In this document: positions 40,011-50,286 of the stretch, in pieces
Layout of the letters: each line of letters starts with the position of its first letter
Numbering within the stretch: the stretch's first letter is position 1
Made by a program: the position numbers and the translations under genes
Assembly (NCBI RefSeq): GCF_000153305.1
Contig: NZ_CH724107.1
Span: 320,971 to 384,970 of the forward strand
Reading direction: 5' to 3'
From: Oceanicola granulosus HTCC2516
GTDB lineage: Bacteria; Pseudomonadota; Alphaproteobacteria; Rhodobacterales; Rhodobacteraceae
DNA length: 64,000 nucleotides
Notes under the pieces: model-generated
Seen by the model: only the letters and a program-made list of their open reading frames with translations
Database searches by the model: none
What the model was told of the DNA's origin: nothing

Positions 40011-41051
40011 TCAGGCTTCGACGTGCCAGTGCAGCGGGAAGCCGGGGTCGAACACGGTGATCGGGCCCTCGTCGGTCTCGACGGGGCCGGGCAGGGGGCG
40101 CGCGTCGCCCTTCACCAGGGTGATCGTGTCGTCGTTCGGGGGCAGCCGGTAGAAGCGCGGGCCGTTGAGCGAGGCGAAGCTCTCCAGCTCGTCGAGCCGC
40201 CCGGCCACGTCGAACACCTCGGCGAGGCAGGCCATCGTGACCGGCGCGCTGTAGATGCCGGCGCAGCCGCAGGGCTGCAGCTTGGCCGGGTCGAGATGCG
40301 GCGCGCTGTCGGTGCCGAGGAAGAAGCGCGGATCGCCCGACACCGCCGCCTCGACCAGCGCCACCCGGTGTCGTTCGCGCTTGGCGACGGGCAGGCAGTA
40401 ATAATGCGGCCGGATGCCGCCCGCGAGGATGGCGTTGCGGTTGATGATGAGGTGGTGCGTGGTGATCGTCGCCGCCAGCTTGCGCGGCGTGTCGCGCACG
40501 TAATCCACGGCCTCGGCGGTGGTGACGTGCTCCATCACGATGCGCAGGTCGGGCACGTGGCGGCGCAGCGGGCGCAGCACCTTGTCGATGAACACCGCCT
40601 CGCGGTCGAAGATGTCGACGTCGGGGTTCGTCACCTCGCCGTGCACGCAGAGCGGCATCCCGATCTCGGACATCGTCTCGAGCACCGGGCGCACCTTGTC
40701 CATGTTGCGCACGCCCGAGGCGGAATTCGTCGTCGCCCCCGCCGGGTAGAGCTTCACCGCCGTGGCGATGCCTTGGGCGTGGGCGCGGGCGACGTCGGCC
40801 GGGTCGGTCTCCTCGGTGAGGTAGAGCGTCATCAGCGGCTCGAACCGCGCCCCCTCGGGCAGCGCCGCGACGATGCGCTCGCGGTAGGCGGTCGCGTCGG
40901 CGGCGGTGACCACCGGCGGCACGAGATTGGGCATCACGATGGCCCGGCCGAAATGCGCGGCGGTGTCGGGCAGGACGGCGCGCAGCACGGCCCCGTCGCG
41001 CAGGTGCAGGTGCCAGTCGTCCGGCCGGCGGATCGTCAGTCTCTCGCTCAT
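40011..41051 (-). CDS. pyrC: Dihydroorotase
   Basis: 346 residues, type II (E. coli-like) dihydroorotase. Binuclear zinc site from HLHLRDG (His14, His16), carbamylated Lys in AVKLYPAG, and further histidines in VMEHVTT and ITTHHL. Interconverts carbamoyl-aspartate and dihydroorotate. The ATG at 41051 begins the conserved [16 protein letters not shown]; the upstream extension is antisense to another gene. Confidence 0.94.
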   Translation of the reverse strand: MSERLTIRRPDDWHLHLRDGAVLRAVLPDTAAHFGRAIVMPNLVPPVVTAADATAYRERIVAALPEGARFEPLMTLYLTEETDPADVARAHAQGIATAVKLYPAGATTNSASGVRNMDKVRPVLETMSEIGMPLCVHGEVTNPDVDIFDREAVFIDKVLRPLRRHVPDLRIVMEHVTTAEAVDYVRDTPRKLAATITTHHLIINRNAILAGGIRPHYYCLPVAKRERHRVALVEAAVSGDPRFFLGTDSAPHLDPAKLQPCGCAGIYSAPVTMACLAEVFDVAGRLDELESFASLNGPRFYRLPPNDDTITLVKGDARPLPGPVETDEGPITVFDPGFPLHWHVEA

Positions 41052-41151
41052 AGGCGACGCCTTACCCCGAGCACGGGGGCATGGCCAGATCCCCTTGCAC
41101 GCCCGCCGCCCGCCCCGCCATGATGGCGGCGGGACAACAGGAGACAGATCG

Positions 41152-41436
41152 ATGCTCGGATTCCTCGTCGCGCTCGCCGCCGGCTTCGCCGCCACCGGAC
41201 TGGACGAGACGCTCGGCCGCCCCACCGCCCGCGCGCTCGCCCCGCACATCGTGGTGGAGCCGGGCGAGATGAAGCTGCTCACCTTCATGCTGACGATGCT
41301 GATCGCCGCGCTGGTGCTGGCGGTGTTCGACTACGAGTCGCTGATCGGCTTCATGCTCGGCGGCATCCTCGGCTGGTTCGCCAACCGCATCGTCGCCGCC
41401 GCGCGCACCGCGCTCGACAAGAACCGCGCCGCCTGA
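41152..41436 (+). CDS. Small membrane protein, unknown
   Basis: 94 residues. An N-terminal hydrophobic stretch ([11 protein letters not shown]) and two helices (about 40-58 and 64-82). CAGGAGA precedes the ATG at 41152. No motif recognised; common as a short hypothetical next to pyrC in related genomes, to my memory. It converges with the 42378-41440 gene, three bases apart. Confidence 0.6.
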   Translation: MLGFLVALAAGFAATGLDETLGRPTARALAPHIVVEPGEMKLLTFMLTMLIAALVLAVFDYESLIGFMLGGILGWFANRIVAAARTALDKNRAA

Positions 41437-41439
41437 GGC

Positions 41440-42378
41440 CTATTCAGCGGCGGTCGCCCCGTCGTCGGGCTCGTAACGCGCGAGCCGGCGGCGGAAGACG
41501 GGCCGGCCCGTCGTCTTGACCCCGTGCCGCGCGATCCGGTGCGCCAGCCCCTCGCGGCCGTTGTCCTCGAGGTGGCCGAGCAGGGCGCGCAGGTAGGGCG
41601 GATGCGCCCGCCGCGCCTGGTAGAGCCGCGCGAAGGCGGCCCGGTCGAGCCTGCCGGCCATCGCCATGCGCAGCAGCGGCGCGAGGATGTCCATCCCCTC
41701 GAGGTTGCGATCGATCTGCCAGCCCAGCATCGGGCAGGGCAGGCGCAGCGCGTGCGGCCGGCGAAACAGCGCCGCGTGCATCGCGTCCTCGGTCTCTTCG
41801 GGATCAAAGAGCACCGTCACCTGCCGCGCCGCGTCGGCCATGTCGGGCGCATAGCCGTAGCGGTCGTCGAAGCAGGCCATGCGGTGGCGGCGGTAGCGCG
41901 GGTCCCAGCCGGCGGTGTCGGCGGCGAGCGTCGCCTGCGGGCGCAGCGCCACCACCTGCGCGCCAGGGGCGGCGACGGAATAGGCGGCGGCCGCGTAGCC
42001 GCCCGAGCCGACGCCGAAGAACAGCACGTCGTCGAACTCGTCGAACACGCCCTCGTCGGTCAGCCGGTCGAAGAAGTCGTAGACGGCCGGGTCGCGGAAC
42101 CACGTCTCGCCCCGGCTCAGCACCGTCAGCGACGACCACCCGTCCTCGCGCACGTGCAGCCACCCGCGCGGCTCGGCGTCGGGCAGGTCCTGCACCCGCG
42201 CCGCGACCTCGAACGACACCAGCAGCTTCGGCCCCGCCCGCAACAGCACCGCGTCGTGCGACGCGCCGAGCGTGACGTGAAAGCCCCGCTCCGAGCCGGC
42301 CGCGCGCACGGCGGCGAACCAGTCCTCGTCGGTCAGGTCGGACAGGTCCGCCGTCGGTGTCTGTGCGTGCTCGACCAT
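41440..42378 (-). CDS. Conserved hypothetical, alpha/beta-hydrolase-like
   Basis: 312 residues. The segment FGVGSGGYAAAAYS is a nucleophile-elbow-like Gly-x-Gly-Ser-Gly-Gly, and the preceding DDVLFF strand fits an alpha/beta-hydrolase core. Proteins of this kind in Rhodobacterales have been labelled phosphoadenosine phosphosulfate reductase, but I see no PAPS site or reductase cysteine. A hydrolase of unknown substrate is the better guess. Confidence 0.65.
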   Translation of the reverse strand: MVEHAQTPTADLSDLTDEDWFAAVRAAGSERGFHVTLGASHDAVLLRAGPKLLVSFEVAARVQDLPDAEPRGWLHVREDGWSSLTVLSRGETWFRDPAVYDFFDRLTDEGVFDEFDDVLFFGVGSGGYAAAAYSVAAPGAQVVALRPQATLAADTAGWDPRYRRHRMACFDDRYGYAPDMADAARQVTVLFDPEETEDAMHAALFRRPHALRLPCPMLGWQIDRNLEGMDILAPLLRMAMAGRLDRAAFARLYQARRAHPPYLRALLGHLEDNGREGLAHRIARHGVKTTGRPVFRRRLARYEPDDGATAAE

Positions 42379-42419
42379 CGCCCCCAGCCTTTCGCGCGCT
42401 CCCCCTCAGGGATGACCCG

Positions 42420-43649
42420 TCAGAAGAACGCTTGCAAGCCCGTCTGTGCCCGCCCGAGGATCAGCGCGTGGATGTCGTGCGTGCCCTCGTAGGTGTTCAC
42501 CGTCTCGAGGTTCGCGGCATGGCGCATCACCTGGTACTCCTCGCTGATGCCGTTGCCGCCATGCATGTCGCGCGCCATCCGCGCGATCTCGAGCGCCTTG
42601 CCGCAATTGTTGCGCTTCATCAGGCTGATCGCCTCGGGGCTGGCGGTGTGCGCCTCCATCATCCGCCCCAGCGCCAGCGCGCCGTTCAGCCCGAGCGCGA
42701 TCTCGGTCTGCATGTCGGCGAGCTTCTTCTGGAACAGCTGCGTCTGGGCGATCGGGCGGCCGAACTGCTTGCGCTCGAGCCCGTAGGTGCGCGCCGCGTG
42801 CCAGCAATACTCCGCCGCGCCCATCGTGCCCCAGGCGATGCCGTAGCGCGCCCGGTTGAGACAGCCGAACGGCCCCTTCAGCCCCTCGACACCCGGCAGC
42901 AGCGCGTCCTCGCCGACCTCGACGCCGTCGAGCACGATCTCCCCCGTCACCGACGCGCGCAGCGACAGCTTGCCGCCGATCTTCGGTGCCGACAGCCCCT
43001 TCGCGCCCTTCTCGAGCACGAAGCCGCGGATCTTGCCGCCGTGGGCCTCGGACTTCGCCCAGACGACGAACACGTCGGCGATCGGCGCGTTGCTGATCCA
43101 CGTCTTCGCGCCGCTGATCCGGTAGCCGCCGTCGATCTTGACCGCCTTCGTCTTCATGCCGCCGGGATCGGAGCCCGCATCGGGCTCGGTCAGTCCGAAG
43201 CAGCCGATCAGCTCGCCGCGGGCGAGGCCGGGCAGGTAGCGCTCCTTCTGGGCGTCGCTGCCGTAGGCGTTGATCGGGTACATCACCAGCGACGACTGCA
43301 CCGACATCATCGACCGGTAGCCCGAATCGACCCGCTCCACCTCGCGCGCGATCAGCCCGTAGGTCACGTAGCCGGCGCCGAGGCCGCCGTATTCCTCGGG
43401 GATGGTCGGGCCGAGCAGGCCGGCCTCGCCCATCAGCCGGAAGATCTCGGGCTCGACCGTCTCCTCGCGGTAGGCGTCGATGATGCGCGGGGCGAGCACC
43501 TCCTCGGCAAACTGGCGGGCCGCGTCGCGCAGCATCCGCTCGTCCTCGCTGAGCTGCGCCTCGAGGCCGAGCGGATCGGTCCAGTCCAGCGGGGCGAGGC
43601 TGGGGGAGTCATTCCCCGAAATGGCGGGTGCGGCGTGGTCCAGTGTCAT
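42420..43649 (-). CDS. gcdH: Glutaryl-CoA dehydrogenase (acyl-CoA dehydrogenase family)
   Basis: 409 residues. FAD enzyme; oxidises and decarboxylates glutaryl-CoA to crotonyl-CoA in lysine/tryptophan breakdown. Evidence: [14 protein letters not shown] and [11 protein letters not shown] segments, and the catalytic glutamate in [16 protein letters not shown] typical of GcdH. The ATG at 43649 follows AGAGGAGA; a Met 24 bases earlier is weaker. Monocistronic by spacing. Confidence 0.88.
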   Translation of the reverse strand: MTLDHAAPAISGNDSPSLAPLDWTDPLGLEAQLSEDERMLRDAARQFAEEVLAPRIIDAYREETVEPEIFRLMGEAGLLGPTIPEEYGGLGAGYVTYGLIAREVERVDSGYRSMMSVQSSLVMYPINAYGSDAQKERYLPGLARGELIGCFGLTEPDAGSDPGGMKTKAVKIDGGYRISGAKTWISNAPIADVFVVWAKSEAHGGKIRGFVLEKGAKGLSAPKIGGKLSLRASVTGEIVLDGVEVGEDALLPGVEGLKGPFGCLNRARYGIAWGTMGAAEYCWHAARTYGLERKQFGRPIAQTQLFQKKLADMQTEIALGLNGALALGRMMEAHTASPEAISLMKRNNCGKALEIARMARDMHGGNGISEEYQVMRHAANLETVNTYEGTHDIHALILGRAQTGLQAFF

Positions 43650-43726
43650 CGGCGTCTCCTCTTCGCGCGGCATCCTATAGCCGCCTTCGGCAATGGGGAA
43701 GAGCGCCTCGACGGCACTCTGCGCGG

Positions 43727-45130
43727 TCAGGTCCCGCAGAAGGTCCGTGTCACCCGTTCCTCCTCCGCCGGCGGCCGGCGGTAGGGCGCGTTTTCCTCCG
43801 TCTCCTCATAGGGTTGCGTGACGATCTTTAGAAGTGACCTGAACACCTCCATGTCGCCCGCGCTCCCCGCCCGGATCGCCGCCTCGATCCGGTGCAGGCG
43901 CGGGATCACCACCGGGTTGACCCGCGCCATCAACGCCTCGTCCGGCCCCAGCGCCCGCCACCTCGCCGCCCACGCGTCGAACGCCTCCCGGTCGAGGAAT
44001 TGATCCCGTGCCGCGTCGCCCGGCAGGGCGCGGAAGGTGTTGGTGAAATCCGCCCCGTCTTTGGCCATGAGCGTCAGCAGGTCCTCCACCAGCCCGCGTT
44101 CCTCCAGCCCCGGCAGCCCCAGCTTCTCCCCGAACAGCCGCAGCCATTCCGCCTGGTAGATCTCGGGGAAGCGGTGCACGATCTCGGTAAACTCCGCCAC
44201 CGCCGCCTCCTGGTCGTCCATCAGCGGCAGCAACGCCGTCGCGAACTGCGCGACGTTCCACACCGCGATCTGCGGCTGGTTGGCGTAGGCGTAGCGGCCG
44301 AACTGGTCGATCGAGGAGAACACCGTCTCCGGGTGGTAGACGTCCATGAAGGCGCAGGGCCCGTAGTCGATCGTCTCGCCGGAGACGGACATGTTGTCGG
44401 TGTTCATCACCCCGTGGATGAACCCGATCGACATCCACTTGGCAATCAGCCTGGCCTGTCTTTCCATAACGGCTTCAAGCAGTTGCGTTACGCTCTTCGC
44501 GTCCGGGTAGTGCCGCGCCATCACATGCCGGGCCAGCGCCTCCAGCGCCTCCCGGTCGTCCCGCACCGCGAAGAACTGGAACGTCCCGACCCGGATGTGC
44601 GACGCCGCCACCCGCGTGAAGACCGCGCCCGGCTGCGCCGTCTCGCGCTGCACCCGCTCGCCCGTCAGCACCGCCGCGAGCGCCCGTGTCGTCGGCACCC
44701 CGAGCGCGTGCATCGCCTCGCTCATCACGTATTCGCGCAGCACCGGCCCCAGCCCCGCGCGGCCATCGCCCATCCGCGAATAGGGCGTCGGCCCCGAGCC
44801 CTTGAGCTGGATGTCGAACCGCCCGCGCGGCGTGGTCACCTCGCCCAGCAGGATCGCGCGGCCGTCGCCGAGTTGCGGGTTCCAGTTGCCGAACTGGTGC
44901 CCCGCATAGGCCTGCGCGATGGGGGTCGCGCCTTCGGGAATATCATTGCCGGAAAAGATGCTTGCGATGCGATCTTCATCTTTTACGTCAACATCTAGCC
45001 CCAGCTCCTCGGCCAACGCTTCGTTGAACTCGATGAGGCGCGGCGCGGCCACCGGTGTGGGCGGCAGCGCGGTGAACAACTGCGCGGGCAGGCGCGCATA
45101 GCTGTTGTCGAAGGGGATGGTTAAGGTCAT
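43727..45130 (-). CDS. selO: Protein adenylyltransferase SelO (UPF0061)
   Basis: 467 residues. Pseudokinase fold that transfers AMP to protein Ser/Thr/Tyr. The family markers are [16 protein letters not shown] near the N-terminus, a nucleotide-binding [12 protein letters not shown] segment, [19 protein letters not shown] (catalytic and metal site) and the C-terminal TFCGT. Implicated in redox stress responses. Confidence 0.92.
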   Translation of the reverse strand: MTLTIPFDNSYARLPAQLFTALPPTPVAAPRLIEFNEALAEELGLDVDVKDEDRIASIFSGNDIPEGATPIAQAYAGHQFGNWNPQLGDGRAILLGEVTTPRGRFDIQLKGSGPTPYSRMGDGRAGLGPVLREYVMSEAMHALGVPTTRALAAVLTGERVQRETAQPGAVFTRVAASHIRVGTFQFFAVRDDREALEALARHVMARHYPDAKSVTQLLEAVMERQARLIAKWMSIGFIHGVMNTDNMSVSGETIDYGPCAFMDVYHPETVFSSIDQFGRYAYANQPQIAVWNVAQFATALLPLMDDQEAAVAEFTEIVHRFPEIYQAEWLRLFGEKLGLPGLEERGLVEDLLTLMAKDGADFTNTFRALPGDAARDQFLDREAFDAWAARWRALGPDEALMARVNPVVIPRLHRIEAAIRAGSAGDMEVFRSLLKIVTQPYEETEENAPYRRPPAEEERVTRTFCGT

Positions 45131-45235
45131 GACGCTTATCTAGGGCGCACCGCCCGGCGCGGGAAGCCCGACGCTTGCCGCCGCCGCGCCCCTGCGCCAC
45201 CCTCCCGCGCGACGCTCAACTCGGAAAGACCTTCG

Positions 45236-46399
45236 ATGCCCATCAAGAACCGTTTCGCCGAACTCCTGCCCGAGATCACCGAGTGGCGGCATCACCTCCA
45301 CGCCAATCCCGAACTGCTGTACGATACCCACCAGACGTCCGCTTTCGTGGCCGACAAGCTGCAAGCGTTCGGCTGCGACGAGGTGGTGACCGGTATCGGA
45401 CGCACGGGTGTCGTCGGGCTCATCAAGGGCCGCTCCGACCGCTCCGGGCGGGTCATCGGGCTGCGCGCCGACATGGACGCGCTGCCCATCGAGGAGCGCA
45501 CCGGCCTGCCGTACGCCTCAGCCACGCCCGGGAAGATGCACGCCTGCGGCCACGACGGGCACACCGCGATGCTGCTCGGCGCGGCGCGCTACCTCGCCGA
45601 GACGCGCAACTTCGACGGCACGGTCGCCGTCATCTTCCAGCCCGCCGAGGAGGGCGGGGGCGGCGGACGTGAGATGTGCGCCGACGGGATGATGGAGCAA
45701 TTCGGCATCGAGGAGGTGTACGGCATGCACAACTGGCCGGGCCAGCCGCTCGGCTCCTTCGCCATCCGCCCGGGCCCGTTCTTCGCCGCGACGGACCAGT
45801 TCGTCATCACCATCGTCGGCCGCGGCGGGCACGCCGCCAAGCCCCACGAGACGACCGACCCGACGGTGACGGCGAGCCACCTCGTCCTCGCGCTCCAGAC
45901 CATCGCCAGCCGCAACGCCGACCCGGTCGATCAGGTCGTCGTCTCTGTCACCTCGTTCGAGACCTCGTCGACGGCGTTCAACGTAATCCCCTCCAGCGTC
46001 ACGATAAAAGGCACCATCCGCACCCTGACGAAGCCGATGCGGACGCTCGCCGAGGAGCGGCTCAAGGCCATCGCCGAGGGCGTCGCGACGACCTATGGCG
46101 CGCGGGCGGAGATCGAGTGGCGGCCGGGCTACCCGAGCATGGTCAACCACGCGGCGCAGACGGAATTCGCCGCCGAGGTGGCGGCCGAGGTGGCCGGGGA
46201 GTGCGTCGAGGCGCCGCTCGTCATGGGCGGCGAGGATTTCGCCTACATGCTCGAGGAGCGCCCCGGCGCCTACATCCTCGTAGGCAACGGCGACACCGCG
46301 CCCGTCCATCACCCGGAGTACAATTTCAACGACGAGGCGATTCCCGCGGGCTGCTCGTGGTGGGCGGAGATCGTGGAGCGGCGGCTGCCGGCGGCCTAG
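45236..46399 (+). CDS. M20 family amidohydrolase (hippurate hydrolase-like)
   Basis: 387 residues. Metal ligands in MHACGHDGHT (Cys104, His106), PAEEGGGG (Glu138/139) and MHNWPG (His165). The dimerisation domain is in the middle (RGGHAAKPHE). Probably hydrolyses N-acyl amino acids or amino-acid conjugates in the cytoplasm; exact substrate not evident. The stop overlaps the end of a convergent glycosyltransferase by four bases. Confidence 0.88.
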   Translation: MPIKNRFAELLPEITEWRHHLHANPELLYDTHQTSAFVADKLQAFGCDEVVTGIGRTGVVGLIKGRSDRSGRVIGLRADMDALPIEERTGLPYASATPGKMHACGHDGHTAMLLGAARYLAETRNFDGTVAVIFQPAEEGGGGGREMCADGMMEQFGIEEVYGMHNWPGQPLGSFAIRPGPFFAATDQFVITIVGRGGHAAKPHETTDPTVTASHLVLALQTIASRNADPVDQVVVSVTSFETSSTAFNVIPSSVTIKGTIRTLTKPMRTLAEERLKAIAEGVATTYGARAEIEWRPGYPSMVNHAAQTEFAAEVAAEVAGECVEAPLVMGGEDFAYMLEERPGAYILVGNGDTAPVHHPEYNFNDEAIPAGCSWWAEIVERRLPAA

Positions 46400-47553
46400 A
46401 GCGCGCCCTTCAGCGCCGCCTCGAGCCGGTCGGTCAGGCGGTCCTTGTCGAAGCGCGCGACCGCCGTGTCGCGCGCCGCGCGGCCCATGCCCGCGGCCTG
46501 TTCGGGATGGGCGAGCAGGCGGCCGATGGCGGCGGCGTAGCCCTTGCGGTCGTGCTCCTCGACGAGCCGGCCGTGGACCCCGTCGGTCACCGCCTCGGGA
46601 ATGCCGGCATGGCGCGTCGAGACGATGGCGCAGCCGGCGGCCATCGCTTCCTGTATGCTACTGGGCAGCCCTTCGGTATTGCCGTTGGGTTCGGTAACGG
46701 AGTGCTGCAGGAAAACGGACGCGCGTGCGAGACGGTCCCGCACGCCCTCGCGGCCGATCTCGCCGTGGAAGACGACGCGCTCCACCGCCTGCTTCTCGCG
46801 CACGTACGCCTGGCAGGCCGCGAGCAGCGGGCCGTCGCCGACCATGTGCAGCCGCGCCCCGGGCTCGTGGCGCGCGGCCTCGAGGAACGCGGTGATCGTC
46901 AGCATCGGCGCCTTCTTGTCCACGAACCGCCCGACCGCGACCGCCTCGCCCGCGACCTTGTCGCCGGGCCGGAAGGCGGCGGTGTCGGCGCCGCTCGGGA
47001 TCACCCGCGCGCTCGGGTGCAGGATGTCGTGGGCGGCGAGGTTGTCGAGCAGGAACTGCGAGACGGAGAACACCCCCGCGAGGTGCGGCATCAGGCGCTG
47101 GTAGGCCGGCACGTAGAGCGGCTCGTGCAGCAGCTTGGAGGCGTCGAAGCCGCGGAAATAGGTGAAGAGCGGCAGGCCGAGGCGGCGGGCCACGGGCGAA
47201 AACTGGATCGCGCGGTTGCCGAATTCGGCGAGCAGCACGTCGACCTGGTGCTCGCGCAGGAACGCCTCCAGCTTCTGCCGGGCGCTCCCCGTGGGCACGT
47301 TGAGCGCGCGGTGCTTCAGCCAGCCGCCGGCCATCGCCGCCGGCGCGGCGAGCCGGTCGGCGGCGCTGCGGGGCTGGTCCTCGAGGGCGAAGACCGGCTT
47401 CTCGAGCGGGTTGTCGCCGAGGAACCTGTTGCAGATCACCACCGTGCGGCCGCCGAACAGCCGCGCGATATGGTGGTTTACGAAGGTCTCGCCCGCCCTG
47501 TGATATCCGCTTGTGATCACACCCAGAACGGGGGCGCGTCGCGCGTCGCTCAT
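46396..47553 (-). CDS. GT4-type glycosyltransferase
   Basis: 385 residues. GT-B fold with C-terminal nucleotide-sugar site: VAVGRFVDKKAP, HMVGDGPLLAA and the E-x7-E-type motif EGLPSSIQEAMAAGCAIVST. Transfers a sugar to an unknown acceptor, likely a surface polysaccharide. The ATG at 47553 has AAGGAG upstream. Divergent from the 47614 glycosyltransferase-like gene. Confidence 0.85.
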   Translation of the reverse strand: MSDARRAPVLGVITSGYHRAGETFVNHHIARLFGGRTVVICNRFLGDNPLEKPVFALEDQPRSAADRLAAPAAMAGGWLKHRALNVPTGSARQKLEAFLREHQVDVLLAEFGNRAIQFSPVARRLGLPLFTYFRGFDASKLLHEPLYVPAYQRLMPHLAGVFSVSQFLLDNLAAHDILHPSARVIPSGADTAAFRPGDKVAGEAVAVGRFVDKKAPMLTITAFLEAARHEPGARLHMVGDGPLLAACQAYVREKQAVERVVFHGEIGREGVRDRLARASVFLQHSVTEPNGNTEGLPSSIQEAMAAGCAIVSTRHAGIPEAVTDGVHGRLVEEHDRKGYAAAIGRLLAHPEQAAGMGRAARDTAVARFDKDRLTDRLEAALKGAL

Positions 47554-47613
47554 CGTTGGCTCCTTGTCGCGACATGCTTGACACGGGGGGGCCGGGGAAG
47601 GGAAGGGCGTGTG

Positions 47614-48414
47614 ATGGATCACGCCACTGTCGCTTGCATCAAGTGGGGCACGCTGTTCGGCCCCGAGTACGTCAACCGGCTCTATTCGGGCGTGCGACGG
47701 CACATGGGCCGGCCGGTGCGCTTCCTGTGCATGACGGAGGACGCGGCGGGGCTGCACCCGGAGGTCGAGGTGCTGGAACTGCCGCGCGAGCCGTTTCACG
47801 ACGAGATGTCGCAGGCGCTCGCGGTGGCGAACCGGCAGGGGGCGATGCGCAAGGTGTCGCTGTTCAAGCCCGGGCTGATCCCGCAGCATACCGGACAGGT
47901 GCTCGGTTTCGACCTCGACGTCGTCATAACAGGCGATCTCGCCCCGCTCTGGGAGATGGCGCCGGGGCGGGTGGCGATGCGGGCCGACTGGGTCGAGGCG
48001 CGTCGCGGACGGCCGACCGGACACGGGTCCGTTTTCCGCTACGAGCCCGACAGGCACCGATTTCTCTACGAGGATCTGGCGCGCGACCCGGCCGGCGAGG
48101 TCGCCACCGCGCGCGGCTCGGAGCAGCGCTACACCTCGACCAAGGCGCAGGCGCGCGACCAGTTCGCCTACATTGCCGACGACCTCGTCGTCAGCTTCAA
48201 GCACGACTGCCTCGGGCTGCCGCCGCGCAACTGGGTCGCTACCGCACGGCTGCCCGATAACGCACGGGTGGTCTGTTTCCACGGCCATCCGAAAATGGAC
48301 GAGGCCGTCGCCGGCTGGCACGGCTCGCTGTTGCGCTACACCCGTCCGGTTCCGTGGCTGCGCGAGCACTGGATCGAGCGGGCGCGGGCGGATCTTGGCG
48401 CGCGGTGGGCCTGA
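47614..48414 (+). CDS. Glycosyltransferase-like protein
   Basis: 266 residues. The motif [12 protein letters not shown] has the Asp-x-Asp metal site of GT-A enzymes, and WHGSLLRY / FHGHPKM near the C-terminus are usual in this hypothetical sugar-transferase group. The ATG at 47614 lies after a GGGGAAGGGAAGGG purine run. Divergent, 60 bases from the GT4 gene, so the two may share control and act on the same surface glycan. Confidence 0.75.
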   Translation: MDHATVACIKWGTLFGPEYVNRLYSGVRRHMGRPVRFLCMTEDAAGLHPEVEVLELPREPFHDEMSQALAVANRQGAMRKVSLFKPGLIPQHTGQVLGFDLDVVITGDLAPLWEMAPGRVAMRADWVEARRGRPTGHGSVFRYEPDRHRFLYEDLARDPAGEVATARGSEQRYTSTKAQARDQFAYIADDLVVSFKHDCLGLPPRNWVATARLPDNARVVCFHGHPKMDEAVAGWHGSLLRYTRPVPWLREHWIERARADLGARWA

Positions 48415-48473
48415 GCGGTCTGGATCTCGCCGCGGCGATGGGGCAAAGACGGCGACAGCAAGCGGAGGGGCCA

Positions 48474-48857
48474 ATGGGCGTCTGGAATTCGATCAAGCGC
48501 ATCTTCACCTGGTGGGACGGGCAGACGCTCAACACGCAGTTCCACACCTGGCGGCGCGGCACCAAGGTGGGCGAAGACGCCGAGGGCAACATCTACTACC
48601 GCAACGCCGACGACACCAAGCGCTGGGTGATCTACAACGGCGAGATCGAGGGCAGCCGCGTCAGCCCCGAATGGCACGGCTGGCTGCACCACACCTGGGA
48701 CGAACCGCCGACCGAGCGCCCGCTGCAGCACAAGCCGTGGGAGAAGGAGCACCTGCCCAACCTCACCGGCACCGCCCAGGCCTACGCCCCCGCCGGCTCG
48801 CTGCGCCGGCCCGACCCGATCAAGCGGACCGACTACGAGGCCTGGACCCCCGAGTGA
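48474..48857 (+). CDS. NDUFA12 (B17.2) accessory subunit of complex I
   Basis: 127 residues, with [15 protein letters not shown] at the N-terminus, [19 protein letters not shown], and YEAWTPE at the end, all family hallmarks. Peripheral accessory subunit of NADH:ubiquinone oxidoreductase in alphaproteobacteria and mitochondria. GGAGGGG precedes the ATG. The stop overlaps the mlaD start by one base (TGATG). Confidence 0.93.
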   Translation: MGVWNSIKRIFTWWDGQTLNTQFHTWRRGTKVGEDAEGNIYYRNADDTKRWVIYNGEIEGSRVSPEWHGWLHHTWDEPPTERPLQHKPWEKEHLPNLTGTAQAYAPAGSLRRPDPIKRTDYEAWTPE

Positions 48858-49303
48858 TGCGCGAGAACCCGACAGAAGTCGTCGTCGGCGGCGCGGTGCT
48901 GGCGCTCGCCGTCGGCTTCCTCGTGTTCATGCTGCAGGGCACCGGCGTCTCGGCGCGCGGCGCGGGCTACGAGCTGGTGGCCAACTTCAGCTCCGCCGAG
49001 GGCGTCGACGTCGGCACCGACGTGCGCATGGCGGGCGTCAAGGTCGGCACCGTCTCGGCGCTCGAGCTCAACCCCGAGACCTACCGCGCCGACATGACGA
49101 TCAGCGTGCAGGACGGCCTCCTCGTGCCCGACGACAGCTCCCTCGCGGTCGCCTCGGAGGGGCTGCTCGGCGGCAACTTCATGGAGATCGTCCCCGGCGG
49201 GTCGTTCGAGTTCTTCGAGCCCGGCGCGCAGTTCCGCGACACCCAGAGCTCGGTCAGCCTGCTCACGCTGCTGCTGCGCTATGTCGGCGGGGGCGACGAG
49301 TGA
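48857..49303 (+). CDS. mlaD: MCE-domain lipid transport protein
   Basis: 148 residues. One N-terminal membrane helix (about 8-26) and a single periplasmic MCE domain (about 38-118: VGTDVRMAGVKVGTVSALEL, ASEGLLGGNFMEI). It forms the hexameric ring of the Mla transporter, with MlaE and MlaF encoded at 32863-33639 and 32120-32866. Translationally coupled to NDUFA12 before it and to the DUF2155 gene after it. Confidence 0.92.
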   Translation: MRENPTEVVVGGAVLALAVGFLVFMLQGTGVSARGAGYELVANFSSAEGVDVGTDVRMAGVKVGTVSALELNPETYRADMTISVQDGLLVPDDSSLAVASEGLLGGNFMEIVPGGSFEFFEPGAQFRDTQSSVSLLTLLLRYVGGGDE

Positions 49304-49653
49304 TCCGCGCGCTCGCCCTCTGCCTCGCGCTCGCCGCCCCGGCGGCCGCGCAGCAGGCCAACAGCGCGCCCGGCGGCGTGCTGCGGGTGCTCGACAAGCA
49401 GACGGGCCACGTCGAGGATCTCGAGCTGCAAGCGGGCCAGACTGCCCAGTCGGGCCTCGTCGAGGTCTCGCTCGGGGCGTGCCGCTACCCGGCGGGCAAC
49501 CCGGCGGGCGACGCCTACGCGCTGCTGACGGTGCACTATCGCGGCCAGGTGGAGCCGGTCTTCCGCGGCTGGATGATCGCCTCGGCCCCCGCGCTCAACG
49601 CCATGGACCACCCGCGCTACGACGTCTGGGTGCTGCGCTGTATCACCTCCTGA
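49300..49653 (+). CDS. DUF2155 exported protein
   Basis: 117 residues with a signal peptide ([18 protein letters not shown]) and two cysteines (CRYPAGN; VLRCITS) in the family's conserved positions. The GTG start at 49300 overlaps the mlaD stop. A periplasmic beta-sandwich-like protein of unknown role, nearly always beside mlaD and complex I accessory genes in alphaproteobacteria. Its last 37 bases overlap the 3' end of aat on the other strand. Confidence 0.88.
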   Translation: MIRALALCLALAAPAAAQQANSAPGGVLRVLDKQTGHVEDLELQAGQTAQSGLVEVSLGACRYPAGNPAGDAYALLTVHYRGQVEPVFRGWMIASAPALNAMDHPRYDVWVLRCITS

Positions 49654-50270
49654 GCCGGCGGCAGCGGGCTGGCAGCGTCGAAGTCGGCCGGCCGGCCGAG
49701 GGCGCGGGCCAGCCGCGTGCGATACTCCGCGCGCGGGATCTCGATGGCGCCGAGGCTGGCCAGGTGGGGCGTCAGGAACTGCGTGTCGAACAGGGTGAAG
49801 CCGCCGCTGCGCAGCCGGTCGATGAGGTAGGCGAGGGCGATCTTGCTGCCGTCGGTGGCGCGGCTGAACATGCTCTCGCCGAAGAACGCCGCCCCGAGCG
49901 CGACGCCGTAGACCCCGCCGACCAGCGCGCCGTCGTCGGACCAGACCTCGAGCGAATGGGCGTGGCCCGACTCGAACAGCGCCTCGTAGAGCTCGTAGAT
50001 CGTGTCGTTGATCCAGGTCTCCTCGCGGTCGGCGCAGGCCTGCACCACCGCCGGGAAGGCGGTGTCGATGCTGACGCGGTAGCCGCCGCGCCGCATCCGC
50101 CGTGCGAGCGAGCGGGAGACGTGGAAGCCGTCGAGCGGGAAGACGCCGCGGAATCGCGGGTCGACCCAGAAGATCTCCGGGTCGGCCCGCGTCTCGGCCA
50201 TCGGGAAGATCCCGGTGGCGTAGGCGGTGAGCAGCATGTCCGCGGTCAGTCCGGCCTGTTCGTCCTTCAT
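49617..50270 (-). CDS. aat: Leucyl/phenylalanyl-tRNA--protein transferase
   Basis: 217 residues. Adds Leu/Phe to N-terminal Arg/Lys of proteins, marking them for ClpSAP (N-degron pathway). Conserved [24 protein letters not shown] and [19 protein letters not shown] segments. Follows accC with 16 bases between, so probably co-transcribed with accB-accC. Converges on and overlaps the DUF2155 gene. Confidence 0.92.
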   Translation of the reverse strand: MKDEQAGLTADMLLTAYATGIFPMAETRADPEIFWVDPRFRGVFPLDGFHVSRSLARRMRRGGYRVSIDTAFPAVVQACADREETWINDTIYELYEALFESGHAHSLEVWSDDGALVGGVYGVALGAAFFGESMFSRATDGSKIALAYLIDRLRSGGFTLFDTQFLTPHLASLGAIEIPRAEYRTRLARALGRPADFDAASPLPPAQEVIQRSTQTS

Positions 50271-50286
50271 CCGACCGCCTGCCGTC

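Noticed and set aside
41440..42378. Phosphoadenosine phosphosulfate reductase
   Set aside because: Label used for relatives, but no PAPS loop or catalytic cysteine is present; hydrolase-like instead.
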